Positions 1 to 14,922 of a stretch of DNA of 64,000 nt are shown here, in pieces. The notes beneath the pieces were generated by a model, which saw only the letters and a program-made list of their open reading frames with translations, did no database searches and was not told where the DNA came from. Each line of letters starts with the position of its first letter. The first letter of the stretch is position 1. The translations under genes were made by a program, and so were the position numbers. The stretch comes from Oscheius onirici (Eukaryota > Nematoda > Chromadorea > Rhabditida > Rhabditidae). The stretch lies in NCBI GenBank assembly GCA_932521025.1, contig OW051470.1, positions 3,768,501-3,832,500 on the forward strand, in the 5' to 3' direction.

Positions 1-505
<505 letters not shown>

Positions 506-673
506 CTGGCGTCTATTTCTACGGCTGAACAAAAAGAAATAATAGTTATAGAAATTTTACTCGCAATAAATTATCCACTCACAAACATTTATACATGCGG
601 TATGGTATCCATCATCTGGCCGAAAAAAGGGGAAAACACTCGTAAATCTAGTGAAAAATCGAGAAAAAGAGGA

Positions 674-2292
674 TTATTTTCCATAGGCTTCAACAAGCAT
701 TCCCACTCCGTGTCCACCGGCAGCACAGGCGGCCAGCACAGCATACTGTCCCCTTTCTTCCTTCAATCTCATGGCAGAATGGTAAGCCAGACGAACACCA
801 GTCGCGCCGAAAGGATGTCCAATCGAAAGAGATCCTCCCCATCTGTTGATCTTATCCATGTCTAGTTTTCCAACCTTTTCATGCAGACCAATATGCGTCT
901 GAAAAGCTGAATTTATCACAAAAAAAACTTAATTGAAACCTTGCAGAAGTAGTCGCTGTCGAGAGCATTCAAATTTGCCAGTACTTGACCAGCGAAAGCC
1001 TCGTGAATTTCCCAAACATTGATGTCTTTCACAGCAAGGCCGGCCTTTTTCAGAAGCTTCGGGATGGCATAAGCCGGACCCAGGAGCAGCTGGTCTTTGG
1101 GATCTTGGCCGACGTAGACATAGTCGCGGAGATAGGCAATCGGCTTGTATCCGTTGGCAAGTGCGAATTCCTCAGTCATCAAAAGAGCAGCTGAGGCTCC
1201 GTCCGTCAAATAAGAAGCATTACCTAAACAGAAATGTGTACTTCTTTTAAATAAAATAAATTACCAGCTGTTACAGTTCCATGAGGCTTGATGAAGGCTG
1301 GCTTCAGAGAGGACAGTTTTTCAATAGTAGAGGGACGAATACCGTTGTCGGCTTTGATGGTTTGAGGCTTCTTCCCATCCAGGAAAACGGGAATGACATC
1401 AGTCAGTTTTCCATCTTGGGAAGCCTTCGCAGCCATAGTGTGAGAACGGACAGCGAATTCGTCTTGTTCTCTGAAAACCTTTCAAATAAAAGTCAAATAA
1501 GACTCTAACCGTCTAGAAACGTTGAAAGCGGCGGCAAGACGATCTCCACTATGTCCCATGATCTCTCCGGATGTGTACTCTCCAACACCTGGCAACTCTG
1601 GACTGGCAATGTTCTTCAGAATTTGAGCTCCTTAAAAAAACTCTTGGAGGCAAAGTTGGAAAGAACACTAACCAATCTTCAGTTTGTCGCCGGTAGCCTT
1701 CGCCTTTTGCAAACTGAGCATGGCTTTTCTGGCCTTTCTGTTATAACGAATTGGGACATCGGACAACAGTTCAACTCCTCCCGCGATGACTGCATTGGCG
1801 TATCCGGTTGACAGCATTCCGATTCCGTCCGTCATGGCCACATTTGATGAAATACAAGCCAAAGTGACTGTGTGAGCCGGAACCTGATTCGTATCTGTTT
1901 TGACAATAGTGGAAATTTACCTTATCAGGAACTCCAGCAAGAAGTGCGGCTTCTCGAGCAATGTTGCTGGTTTTACATTCTTGAATGACCGTTCCACAAA
2001 TAATATGATCAATGTCCTTGTGTGGAACACCTGTTCTCGCAACCAGGGCTGAATTGAGAAATTATGCGTCTCGTTTTTTCAAGAAACCTCGAATAGCCTC
2101 CTTCTGTAGGTCAACAGCCCAAAGATCTTTGTACACGGTACCAGAAACACAGAATGGAGTTCTAAATTTTGCAAATAGCATCTGTCGTCCAATGAAAAGT
2201 TACCTGACAGCGTCAACCAGAACAATATTGGGTCCACGCTGTTTAGTGGCAGTGGCAAGACCTCTGACAAATGACGGACCGGAACGCAGCAT
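674..2292 (-). CDS. HADHB: Mitochondrial trifunctional enzyme beta subunit (long-chain 3-ketoacyl-CoA thiolase)
   Basis: Catalyses the last, thiolytic step of mitochondrial fatty-acid beta-oxidation, in complex with the alpha subunit. Eight exons in frame: 2204-2292, 2088-2161, 1921-2048, 1673-1883, 1510-1630, 1265-1470, 940-1223 and 674-898, giving 445 residues, close to the nematode family length. The short N terminus ([11 protein letters not shown]) is basic and suits a mitochondrial presequence. Family motifs are present: [19 protein letters not shown] with the acyl-accepting cysteine, [29 protein letters not shown] with the catalytic histidine, [16 protein letters not shown], and [12 protein letters not shown] with the second catalytic cysteine. 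No stops or frameshifts. The downstream Smad on the same strand starts only 168 bases after the stop, so the two may be co-transcribed. The start faces prp-19 across a 0.8 kb gap. Confidence 0.95.
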
Positions 2293-3073
2293 CTAAAACA
2301 TTAGCTTCAATAAAACTGAGTGGAAAGAAAGCAAAACTATAGGGCAAAGTATAGACTGAAAGGGGAAAGATATAAGAGCGAAGTGCATGGGACGGACTTT
2401 GTACCCCCGGGCATTGCTATTTTGGTTGGTTTCTAAACATATATTTTAGAAATTTCAAAATGAAACATTCAAAATGAGGGGAAATGTTTCTGTAGATTCA
2501 CTGTTGTTTTCAAAGAATCGATGAGCTGAGACTTGAACAATTCCGAGTTAGTTCTACGGTTGCGTTTCGTGCTCAGAATCGGTTGCTGTTCCCCACAAAT
2601 GTTTTCCGCATCTCTGGGTTTGATTCTAAGGTCGAAAAAGAGTAAAACAAAGCGAAGAAAAAAATAACGGCGGCCTGAATATATAGGTAAAAGAATTTGA
2701 ACAGCCTGAAATTTAAAGGACTGCCGGGAAATTCGCGCCAGTTCAAATCGGCGCTCTCAAAATTCTTCCTCCGAATTTTGGATTCTCGCCATTTTGTTTT
2801 ATGTTTTTTCACTTACCTTTTATCGATTGGCTGTCGAGAGAATAAGAAAACTCCGAAACCCGCAGCAATTCGTATAAGCAAAAAGGTTTTAACTTGTTTT
2901 ATTGCAGAACTGCATCTTACGATCTTTTCGAAATTGATGTCTTCCGTTTCAAGGTGTCCAACTCTTCTCAAAGTTTGTCTGCTATTAAAATACATACGAT
3001 ATACTTATGCACTTTTTTTTTCATCTTCTCGTTCTACTTTACCTATTTGTTGGTCTAATTTTTTCTCAATCAG
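2293..3073. other. Divergent intergenic region between HADHB and prp-19
   Basis: No open frame here looks like a conserved protein. It is AT-rich with pyrimidine tracts and separates two outward-reading genes, so it probably holds both promoters. AGATGACG at the prp-19 start is preceded by a TTTTTTCTCAATCAG acceptor-like tract. Confidence 0.5.
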
Positions 3074-4804
3074 ATGACGTTCGTCTGTGCGTTGAGCGGT
3101 GAGCAAGCCATCAACCCGGTCGTCTCTCCAGTCTCGGGCGCTATCTTCGAAAAGCGTCTAATCTCCAAGTTTTTAGCCGAAAATGGGACAGATCCAGTTT
3201 CGAACGAAAAACTTGATGAGTCTCAGGTGAGAGAGTATTCTAATGTCCTTTATGATCTATTATTTTCAGTTGATTCCTTTGAAAGTTGACAGTGACGGTT
3301 TGACTCCCAGGAATACGACGCAAACATCTATTCCGTCGTTGTTGAAGATGCTGCAAGACGAGTGGGACACTGTCATGTTGAACAGCTTCACTCTTCGGCA
3401 GCAGCTTCAGACTGCTCGCCAAGAGCTTTCTCATTCTCTGTATCAGGTATTCGTGCTTCCATATTCTAATCTATTCATTTTCAGTATGACGCCTCCTGTC
3501 GCGTTATTGCTCGTCTTTCGAAGGATCTCACTTCAGCAAGAGAAGCTCTCTCTACTCTGAAGCCACATCAAGCAACGAATAATGACACTTCGGACAAGGA
3601 CGTAGACATGGAGCAAAGTGTCGATGAGGCTCAAGGAATATCGGAAGCTGTGCTGGACAAACTAACCGAAAAAGCCGCACAGCTTACAGCCGCCCGTAAG
3701 CAACGAGGAAAGGCCATTCCCGAAGGACTGGCCAAGGCTGAGGATCTCGCCAACTACAAGCAGATCGCCTCACACACTGGAATTCACAGCACTGGTACAC
3801 CTGGAATCACTTCCCTTGATGTTTCGGTATGGCTCATACACGTTCTTAAAAAACGTTCTTTCAGGGCGAAAAGGTTGTTACCGGTGGAGTTGACAAGACA
3901 GTTATCGTGTTCAACACTGCTTCTGAGCAAGTCGAAGACACATTCAAGGGGCACACCAAGAGAATCAACTCTGTCATCTATCATCCTAACCAGAAGAACT
4001 TCATCTCAGCCAGTAGTGATGCTACAGTTCGTGTTTGGTCTGCTGGAGACGACAGTTGTAAGGTTGTTATCGATGTTCATCAAGCTCCAGTCACAGGTAC
4101 CTTTATCATTTTAATAAAAACTGATGAAATCTTAGATATTTCACTCCACGGTACTGGCGACTACGTTCTTTCTGCTTCCGACGACTGCTTCTGGGCTTTC
4201 TCCGATATTCATACCGGAAAGACGCTGTGCAAAGTTCGCTCGAATGACCAGTCTCCTGTTGCTATTTGCTGCGCTGAATTCCATCCCGATGGACTCATTT
4301 TCGGAACTGGAACTGCTGATTCTCTTGTTAGAATCTGGGATCTCAAGCAACAGGTATTCACTTGTTGGGGCCATCAGCAAAGAAGTTTAGGTGAACGTCG
4401 CTGACTTTCCCGGTCATCAGGGAGCTGTTCGTGCCATCGCGTTCTCCGAGAACGGATATTATCTGGCTACGGGAGCCGAAGATGGCGAGGTGAAGCTTTG
4501 GGATTTGCGTAAGCTGAGGAATTTGAAGACATTGGCTCTTCATGATAGAAGTCAACCTGTAAGACTTTGTTGTTTAGATTGTAGCTAAAATGATGTTTAG
4601 ATCAACAATCTGTCATTCGACAACAGCGGAACATTCTTGGCTGTGGCTTCTAGCGATGTCCAAGTTGTCCATGTCAAAAGCTGGTCCACTTGTGGAACCT
4701 TCTCCGATCATACAGCTCCTGTCACAGCTGTCCGTTTCAGTGACAACGCAACCAGCATCTATTCTTCTTCTATGGACAAGTCGCTCCGCATCTTTTCTCT
4801 CTAG
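3074..4804 (+). CDS. prp-19: Pre-mRNA-processing factor 19, U-box E3 ubiquitin ligase
   Basis: Core of the NineTeen complex, which stabilises the activated spliceosome and also acts in DNA repair. Seven exons (3074-3226, 3270-3446, 3485-3826, 3865-4096, 4136-4353, 4391-4558, 4601-4804) give 497 residues, very near the C. elegans length. Domains in order: U-box at residues 1-55 ([20 protein letters not shown], then [15 protein letters not shown]), a coiled coil for tetramerisation at about 60-135, and seven WD40 blades from about 210 to the end (for example [49 protein letters not shown]). The last blade ends [12 protein letters not shown] and stop. It is first in a run of six plus-strand genes; ulp-1 follows after 237 bases. 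C. elegans T10F2.4 is the orthologue and has the same neighbours. Confidence 0.97.
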
Positions 4805-5041
4805 ATACTCTGATTATATCCACCGTTCTTGTTTTAATTCATTTTGTTTACCCATCGTTCTTCTCCATCTCTCGTATTCCCATTGTTGACGATCTTCATA
4901 TTTATTCGAGTATCTCGTAGCATTCGTGTTCAGTAAACGTTGTGACTTTTCAAAGTTTTCTTTCTTAACATCGAGGTTTTTTGCCTTATACACTTAGAGT
5001 TTCTTTTATGAAACTCGCCGTTTTCAAGATTTTGGTGGGAT

Positions 5042-7703
5042 ATGAGTGCCAGAGCGCGCGAAGATCTCAACAGAACTCCACGTCCCAACGATCCTCGACT
5101 AGAAATTATTACTGACGAGAACGATTCTTCTACTCGAGGTTGGATTTTCTGGATCTTTTTCTATTAGGCAACATTCATCTTTGTTTTTTTTATTATCGTG
5201 ACATATGATAATTTTTTTTGCAGGGAGAGGTACCAAGCGCTTTTCATCAAGTGCTGGACCGCAGCCTCTAAAGGCAAGGAAAAAGAGCAGTGGTTTTTTC
5301 AGTTCCGTTTTTGGTGTCTTTCGGAACTTGTTCACTGGTTCCGAGGTAGAGAAGGACGAAGATAGCAGCGAGGAGAATCTTTCTGTCCGCGGAGTTCTAC
5401 AATCGTCAAACAGTACGAGTCATTCCATTTGTAACTAATGTTTTTGTTCAGGCACTATGCGTCGATCAAAAGATGGCACTCCAGAAGTAATCTACGAAGG
5501 GAAAAAAGATAGTCCCGAGGTTGTTTGCACTTCTTCGAAAAAAAGTTTTTTAAAACATCAGCCGATGCCGATAGAGTTGGAAGAAAGTCAAGAAGAGGTA
5601 TATTTCGTATCCAACGGCAAAAATATCTTTTCAGATACAAGTCATTGGCGAAGTACAGCATTCGTCCCCCGATGTCCTTCTGAACGATCGTAAATCGGTC
5701 GATGAAATAATGGTGGCTGTCAAAGCAGCTGATGACGCCACATTCGAAGGAGATGGATCAACTTCCGGCTCAATTTCTATCATCTCCGACAGTTCGTGTT
5801 AATTTACTTCTCTCAACAAAGTGTATCAGACTTGATTGGAGCTAAAGGATCGTCGCCGTGTCCGGAGGATAGCATCAGCCGACAGAACACCCCTAGTCGT
5901 TTTCGGACGGATGATTTCCAAACGCCGTCGGTTGATTCGTGGAGCAGAAAACGACGGACTAGACAGCAGCTTATCCCGAAAGTCAAAACACCGGTTCGTG
6001 GCAATAGCGACAAAGTGCTCAAAAAAGTTGCCAAAATGTTCAAGTCACCAGATGTAAATTTGAAGTTTACAATCAGAACTACGCGAATTACAGTCTCTCT
6101 ACCACACGCCTAATAACTTTTCATCAGCTCTTGCTGGCGCAGAAGGTCTTCAGATGTACGGTCAACTGCTCCAGAAAAGGCTGTCTGAAAGTGCCCGATT
6201 GACTCCTTCCGGCTATGCCAGGTAATCATTCAAGTTTTCCACCTATATTGTTCTTAGGAAAGTGAAGATTGATGGCAGACGTGTCCAAACAGCCTCGATG
6301 AACTACATCTTTCGCGCTAAAGCCGCCATGAGGAAACATCGTAGTCGTCAAGCCTCGGAAGTAATCACACTGGAAGAAGACATCCAAAAGTTTGAATTAT
6401 TTTTCAAAATAATGTGCTAATTTCTAGCAAATCTCCCCTGATCGTTTTAGACGATGAGCCTTCTTCGACCCGGTCTGAAACTGCTTCCGTATCGAGCTAC
6501 TTGTCCTCAGGACGGGAGAAGGTGGACGATCTCATTGCCAGTATCGCTTCTATTAACTTGAAAACCAACGGAGCTTTAGAACAATTCAACAAGTAGGATC
6601 AGGTCAATTTATCGGAAATAGCTTGTTCTAGGTATAAAACCAGTAGAAAGTACAGAACAACACAGGAGAAGGAGCTGGAAGAGACGAATAAACAAATTCA
6701 GCAAATCAGAAACGTAATTTCTTTTACAAGTAGAACCAAACCTTATTCTTCAGCTCCACGAAATTGATCTCACCGAAGATGTTCGGCAGAAACTGGCTCT
6801 CAGCGGCATTCGTCCACCTCTGCCCAAGCCAAAAGTCATAGAAGAATTTCCGGAGCTGCCTCCGGAGGCTGTGGAACTCTGCGACCGAGCTTGGTCTCGC
6901 GGCTCAAATTTGGAAGTTTTCTGCGAGGGCTTTGACATTAAGATTCTACGAAAAGATCTCGTCACCCTACAACCGGGTTCCTGGCTGAACGACGAAGTGA
7001 TCACATTTTTCCTAAATCTCGTGGTCGACCGCAGCAATAATGACGCCTCTTTGCCGAAGGTGCGTAGAGCGGATTCTTTGAACCAGTTTTTATATGTAAC
7101 GATATCACTTTTCAGGCATATTCCTTCAACACTTTCTTCTACGTGAACATTGCTACTAAAGGATACGCCAGCGTCAAAAGATGGACCCGCAAAGTGGATA
7201 TTTTCTCTCACGATGTTATTCTGATCCCTGTTCATGTCGGTGGAGTTCACTGGTGTATGGCTGTAAGTTATTTTTTCGTCTTCGTGAAGAAAAACCCTTA
7301 TTTTCAGACGGTTGACTTTGGAGAGAAAACGATCGAATACTTCGACTCGCTGGGTGGATCCGACAATGGAGCACTATCGTACATTCAGTGAGTTTTTATA
7401 CTTTTCTCAGATCAAAATAAATATTTCAGAAATTATTTACGAGAGGAGAGTAAGGACAAAAAGAAGACAGAATTCGATTTCAAAGACTGGGATTTCATCA
7501 TCAGAAACGTCAGTTTTTTCTTTCGTGGCAATAAAGCTGTTTAGGACTGTCCGCGACAATCGAACGGCTACGACTGTGGTGTCTTCTCCGTCCACGTAGC
7601 CGAGTACTGTTCCCGTCGAGCTCCACTGACTTTCTCTCAAAAGCACATGGAATACTTCCGGAAGCGAATGGTCTACGAAATTGTATCGAAAAAACTTCTA
7701 TAA
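5042..7703 (+). CDS. ulp-1: SUMO-specific protease of the SENP1/Ulp1 family
   Basis: Matures the SUMO precursor and removes SUMO from proteins, usually at the nuclear envelope. About 13 short exons. The first 500 or so residues are poorly conserved, basic and serine-rich, as in other Ulp1 proteins. The C-terminal C48 peptidase domain begins at about 6880 with DLVTLQPGSWLNDEVITFF. The catalytic triad is visible: histidine in HVGGVHWCMA (about 7247), aspartate in TVDFGEKTIEYFDSLGG (about 7315), cysteine in QSNGYDCGVFSVHVAEYC (about 7572), with the oxyanion glutamine upstream of it. ATG 5042 opens the frame MSARAREDLNRT, just after a TTTTCAAG acceptor-like site. Several N-terminal boundaries (6054-6093, 6400-6430) had to be chosen to keep frame and are less certain. 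Orthologue of C. elegans T10F2.3. Confidence 0.93.
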
Positions 7704-7968
7704 CATTCCATCTCATATCATCACCATTCTCTCCCGGTTTATCTACAAAGTTAGCATATTTTCCGACGTATTGGTCTCTTCAATTCGCTCCCTTACTGGT
7801 ACTTGTGCTTCCACGAAATAATTTCCAACTGATCCCGATTTCTTGACTTACTGTATTAATTTACGAAAAGAGAAGAATTTTATGTCCGTTCTAATGTTTC
7901 CGTTGTTCCGGATTGCCCAGTTTCTTTTTTTAGTTCAATTTTTAAATGTGTTTAATCGACGTTCAGCA

Positions 7969-9021
7969 ATGGGTCATGGAGGTGGCGGTGGAGAAGCGGG
8001 CGGAGCACAGCACGTAAAAGACGGAATCATCGATCTTTTGGCTGGAACATTGGGTCAATTTCTTTTTTTCCATTTGTTGTAAATTTGAGTTTAGGCGGAA
8101 CAGCAAATGTTTATGCTGGACAGCCGTTGGACACGGTAAAAGTCAAGGTTCAAACATTTCCACACCTCTACAAAAATTGGATCGTCTGTCTGAAAGATAC
8201 GTACAAATTGGACGGAATTCGAGGTCTTTATGCCGGCACAATTCCTGCCCTTACTGCCAACGTGGCCGAAAACGCCATTCTTTTCGCTGCCTACGGATAT
8301 TGTCAAAAAGTTTGTCCCTTTTAAACTGGAAGCACTCTATTTTTAGGGAGTATGTACCGTCTTAGGAAAGTCCGACGTGAAACAAATGACACCAGTAGAA
8401 AATGCCGTCTCCGGATCATTCGCCGCAGTTTTCGCCGCCTGTGCTCTCTGTCCGACAGAACTAGTCAAATGCAAGCTGCAGGCAGCTAGAGAAATGGGAA
8501 AAACATCGTAAGTCTGAGTCGTTTTATCATCAAAAATACTTTAGCACACCCTTTTCTGTCTGTCGAGACATCTTAAAAGAACGAGGGGTGCGTGGATTCT
8601 TCGTCGGAATGACGCCCACGTTGGCTCGAGAAGTTCCCGGCTATTTCTGCTTCTTCGGAGCATACGAAACGTGTCGCTACATGTTGACGGAAGAAGGACA
8701 ATCAAAAGACGACATCGGAATGGTCAAGACGGCCATGTCAGGTGCAGTCGGTGGAATGGCTCTTTGGTCTTCTATTTTCCCAGCCGATGTTGTCAAATCA
8801 CGAATGCAGGTATCGTTTCTAGTTGCTATTTTTCCAAAACGAAGTCCTAGGTGAGCGGCAGTGGAAGTTTCGGCACGATTTTGGTGAAAATTGCTCGAGA
8901 AGAAGGAATCCGCGGTCTCTACAAAGGTCTTCTTCCCACTCTCATCAGAACATTCGTTGCTTCCGGCAGTCTTTTTGTAGCTTACGAAGAGTCCAAGAAG
9001 CTTATGCACGCATTCATTTAG
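7969..9021 (+). CDS. Mitochondrial carrier (SLC25), ornithine/basic amino acid type
   Basis: Inner-membrane exchanger, most like ORNT1/SLC25A15, which swaps ornithine and citrulline in the urea cycle. Exons 7969-8053, 8095-8309, 8347-8507, 8545-8809 and 8851-9021 join in frame. Three carrier repeats are seen, each with the P-x-[DE]-x-x-[KR] signature: QPLDTVKVKVQ, CPTELVKCKLQ and FPADVVKSRMQ. The matrix-side G-x-x-G-hydrophobic motifs follow (GIRGLYAG, GVRGFFVGMTP, GIRGLYKGLLP). A glycine-rich N terminus (GHGGGGGEAGG) precedes repeat 1. ATG 7969 is preferred over ATG 7882 because GTTCAG stands directly before CAATGG, a good SL acceptor plus start context, and because the upstream stretch is not carrier-like. 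C. elegans T10F2.2 is in the same relative position. Confidence 0.93.
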
Positions 9022-9249
9022 ATTCGATAGTTTCATATGTTGTTATTTTGTGCCTCCGATTCATATCAGTGAGGGAGATTTTGCTCAATTCTTTAACAAT
9101 CATGGGTGCTTTAGGCTTTTAGAATGTAAAAAGAAGGATAAATATATTCCATTCGCTGTTTTCCTGAAAAACTCCCTGGCTTGCTTCCATTTTTTTTCTT
9201 TTTCAGTTTCTAGCCTTATTTTGTTGCTGATTACAGGGTAGCGTGGTGT

Positions 9250-12200
9250 ATGTTAATTGGTCGATTATTCGGCTCTGTAAGAGGACTCGCAGTTAGTCAA
9301 CGCGTTTCCTTCGCTCAAGAATTCTTCAAGGTTCGAATTTACCAGCGTATTTCATGAACATTTTGTCGTTTACTTTTCACTTAACTATTTGCAACATATT
9401 GAGATCTCTGGGAAACGTTTCGTTCGCATCTTCATCCTGTTGAAAGACGACCGTCAATATAAATGTAAATTGAGATCTTGAACATTGGTTTGTTTGAAAA
9501 GAACCGAATTTCCTCCACGTGTATCGGCGCGTCAGTTGTTTTGGGTCAATGCAATCGGCAACCGACGGGAGAATCTCTTTCTACATAAGCGGCCATTTCT
9601 GCTCACGCGTTCAATTTCAGCCTTTTTAAACTAAAAACATAAATGTTTTGAAATTTGGAAGCATGGAACTCTGAATCAAACAAATGTGATGCAATCTGTC
9701 CGTGGGGCGTGCCTATATAACCAGCTGTTCATTCTTTTATGCTTTACCCTTGCTAACATTCTACTTCAAGTTATCCATTTCAGTTTTTTAACCTTTTCTT
9801 TCGAAATTATTTATTGTTTTTCAGGTAGAAACAGCTGCCAACAAACACCGAGTCGGTCGAACTAAACCGCTTGTTCCCAAATTCACGAAACAAGTAAATC
9901 ATAAGATTTCCGACTATCTGAGAGCCATGGCTGATCCTGCTATCGAAGAGGTTTTTTTTAAATTATTTTTAAGTGCAAAAAGATAAATTCAGAAACTGGC
10001 CCCTCTCCGGGCTGCCGTGAAAGAATATGGAGATCTCATTCGTGATCTCAAAGCAAAAGGAGCTCCCAAAATTGATGTGGACACAGCCGTCGTAGAACTG
10101 AAGGCTAGAAAGAAGAAGCTGGAGGAAACTGAAATTGCTCTCGCTCCGAAGGAGGCATCTTTCGATCGTCTCAAGCTCGAGGATCTTCTCAAACGTCGCT
10201 TCTTCTACGACCAATCTTTCGCCATTTATGGAGGAGTCACTGGACTGTATGTTTTATCTCTATTTTCCTTCTGAGCGCGGTTTCAGTTACGACTTTGGAC
10301 CGATGGGATGTGCTCTGAAGTCGAACATGATCCAGGAGTGGCGCAAACATTTCATTCTGGAGGAGGGAATGCTCGAAGTCGACTGTACTTCTCTTACTCC
10401 TGAGGCCGTTCTCAAGTAAGAATTCCTGACTGATCTTACCTAAATTTTCAATTTTAGGGCATCCGGCCATGTGGATCGATTTGCCGACTGGATGGTGAAG
10501 GATCTGAAGACGGGAGAATGTTTCCGTGCTGACCATCTCATCAAGAACAGCGCCGAGAAGATCATGGCTGACAAGAAAACGGACGACGGTATTCGACAGG
10601 CTCTGACCGACGTCTTGGCTCGTTTGGACGGGTATAGTGACAAGGATATGCACGAGGTATCCACTTTTTCTTCTTTACTTGATACAACGAGTCATCTACG
10701 ACAACTTTCGCCGTCAGTGATAGTTGAAAAAGAAATGTATACTCAAGCTATGAATTCCCAACCAATCCGACTAATCTCATGAAATGCTAACATTTTTCGA
10801 CTAACTCGTTCCCACTCCAAGCCTACTACCTAATCCAGATAATTTCTGACTTGTCAGGTTCCGGACAAGCAAACGAAAAGTCCACGACAGATACCAATGT
10901 GCTTTACAGAGTCAAACTATTCAGGTTATCACGAAGTACAAGTTCAAGTCTCCGATTTCTGGAAACGATCTTACCGAGCCGATCGCCTTCAATCTCATGT
11001 TCCCCACCCAAATAGGACCAACTGGAGATTTCAAGGCCTTCCTCCGTCCCGAAACTGCTCAAGGAATCTTCGTCAATTTCAAGAGACTCCTCGAATTCAA
11101 TCAGGTTGCAAGCTATTCTTGTTTTTACTTAACTATTTCTAGGGAAAACTTCCCTTTGCTGCCGCCCAAATCGGACTTGGATTCCGTAATGAGATTTCTC
11201 CCCGACAGGGCCTCATCCGTGTTCGTGAATTCACCATGTGCGAGATCGAACATTTCGTAGATCCGGCCGACAAGAGTCTGCCAAAGTTCAAGAAAAGTAC
11301 CAACTACGAGATGACTCTGTTCTCGGCTTGTAACCAGATGGACGGACAGCCAGCCGTCAAAATGACGATCGGAAGCGCTGTCTCTCAGGTACTTTTCCTC
11401 TATTTTGTGTCCGTAAATTGAAATTCAGGGAATTGTGGCCAATGAGACTCTCGGATACTACATGGCCCGCTGTCACATGTTCCTTCTCAAAGTTGGAGTT
11501 GATCCTCGTCGTCTTCGTTTCCGTCAGCATCTGGGAAATGAAATGGCTCATTATGCTCAAGACTGTTGGGATGCCGAGATTCTTACCAGCTACGGATGGA
11601 TTGAGTGTGTAGGAAACGCTGACCGAGCTTGTTATGATCTGGAGCAGCATTACAAGGCCACCAATGTCAAGGCAATTTCTTCTATTAGAAATTTTGAAGG
11701 CAGAATTTAGCTTGTTGCAGAGAAAAAACTGGCCGAGCCTCGTCTCATCAACGTCGTAGAAGCTGTTCCTAATATGGCTCTGCTAGGAAAGGAATACAAA
11801 AAGGACGCCAAAAGGATCCAGGCTGCTCTAAGCCAATTGCCAGAGTCCGAAGTTGTCGCCCTCGAGACGGAAATTGCTACCAATGGGTTAGTTTTCTCAT
11901 TCTTACTCATTCTTAGACTAATTAAGACTGTACAACTTGAAAATCAACGAAGAAAACTTTGCTCTGAAGAAGGAGATGATCAGCATCAGAAAGGAAGAAA
12001 AACGCGTCCACGTTGAAGAAATTACGCCCTCGGTCATCGAGCCGTCTTACGGTATCGGAAGAATTATGTATTCCGTCCTGGAGCATTCTTTCCGTCAAAG
12101 AGATGGAGACGAACAGCGAACTGTGCGTTTTCACCTTTTTTTCTTTCTAAATTTTCCTGTTGTAGTTCCTAGCTCTGCCTCCACTCATTGCTCCGATCAA

Positions 12201-12590
12201 ATGCTCCGTCTTGCCCATTTCTGCAAATGAAAAACTATCTCCCATAATTGATGAAGTCCGAGAAGAGTTGGTTAAACACGATCTCAGCTACCGTGTCGAC
12301 GACAGCTCCGGATCTATTGGACGACGTTACGCCCGCACGGATGAGATCGGAATTCCGTTCGGCATCACTGTCGATTTCGAGTCCGTCAACTCTCCGACTA
12401 CTGTTACACTTCGTCATGCCGAATCCATGGAGCAGATTCGACTCAGAGTGAGTTCTTTTGTTCTTGTTGTTTAATGAAATGAATTCAGGTGGATGAAGTC
12501 GGAACAGTTGTCTCTGATCTGGTCACTATGCGGACGAAGTGGATTGACGTTCTAACCAAGTATCCCAAATTCGAAACAAAGGCGGAATAA
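9250..12590 (+). CDS. gars-1: Glycyl-tRNA synthetase, probable mitochondrial and cytosolic forms
   Basis: Class II synthetase charging tRNA-Gly. Exon 1 (9250-9330) encodes [19 protein letters not shown], a good mitochondrial presequence. After a 494-base intron, exon 2 (9825-9950) holds a second ATG at 9927 ([20 protein letters not shown]) matching the usual cytosolic start. Then come a WHEP domain (about 9993-10160), catalytic motif 1 near [20 protein letters not shown], motif 2 region [20 protein letters not shown], the EIEHFVDP stretch, motif 3 around [15 protein letters not shown], and the anticodon-binding domain ([16 protein letters not shown] to the stop). Intron 10657-10922 (266 bases) is unusually long and holds a dispersed repeat. 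The acceptor was taken at ACTATTCAG so the frame reads [19 protein letters not shown]. Orthologue of C. elegans T10F2.1; fourth gene of the run. Confidence 0.97.
10829..10902 (+). repeat. Dispersed repeat copy in gars-1 intron (matches 16908-16995)
   Basis: The stretch with TAATCCAGATAATTTCTGAC, then CTTGTC, TTCCGGACAA and ACGACAGATACCA is closely matched at 16908-16995, where about 12 extra bases separate CTTGTC from TTTCGGACAA. The two copies are in the same orientation. It explains why this intron is five times longer than its neighbours. No coding capacity. Confidence 0.7.
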
Positions 12591-12746
12591 GTTCTCCAGA
12601 AATCCTTGTTTTTGTTTTCTCATTAATCTATTGCGGTTTTGGGATCTGTTATAATATACGATCTTTTGTGTATTGTGTTATCAATCGCGCCCCGTTCATT
12701 TCCCGCTTGGGATCAATACAGCGGTCGGTTTAATATAGCCGCAGCA

Positions 12747-14828
<2,082 letters not shown>

Positions 14829-14922
14829 ATAAACTTTTTTTTAAAGATTCAAAACTCCACTGAAGTTGTTTAATATAAAAATAGTGTTATTCGGGAATAG
14901 AGTTATTCTACTAGCTACTCAG
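14829..14922 (+). promoter_or_regulatory. Operon-type intercistronic region with poly(A) signal and trans-splice acceptor
   Basis: Only 94 bases separate the xylulokinase stop from the preferred next ATG. AATAAA overlaps the stop codon (14827-14832), a T-rich stretch follows, and CTACTCAG abuts the ATG at 14923. This is the size and order of a nematode operon junction (3' cleavage, then SL2-type trans-splicing). Confidence 0.6.

Noticed and set aside
7882..7968. Upstream ATG before the SLC25 carrier
   Set aside because: The frame closes before the carrier start, and GTTCAG adjoins the better ATG at 7969.
14866..14922. Upstream extension (MFNIKIVLFGNRVILLATQ) of the intronless operon gene
   Set aside because: The acceptor CTACTCAG directly before ATG 14923 makes the later start more likely; the extension would fall in the intercistronic region.
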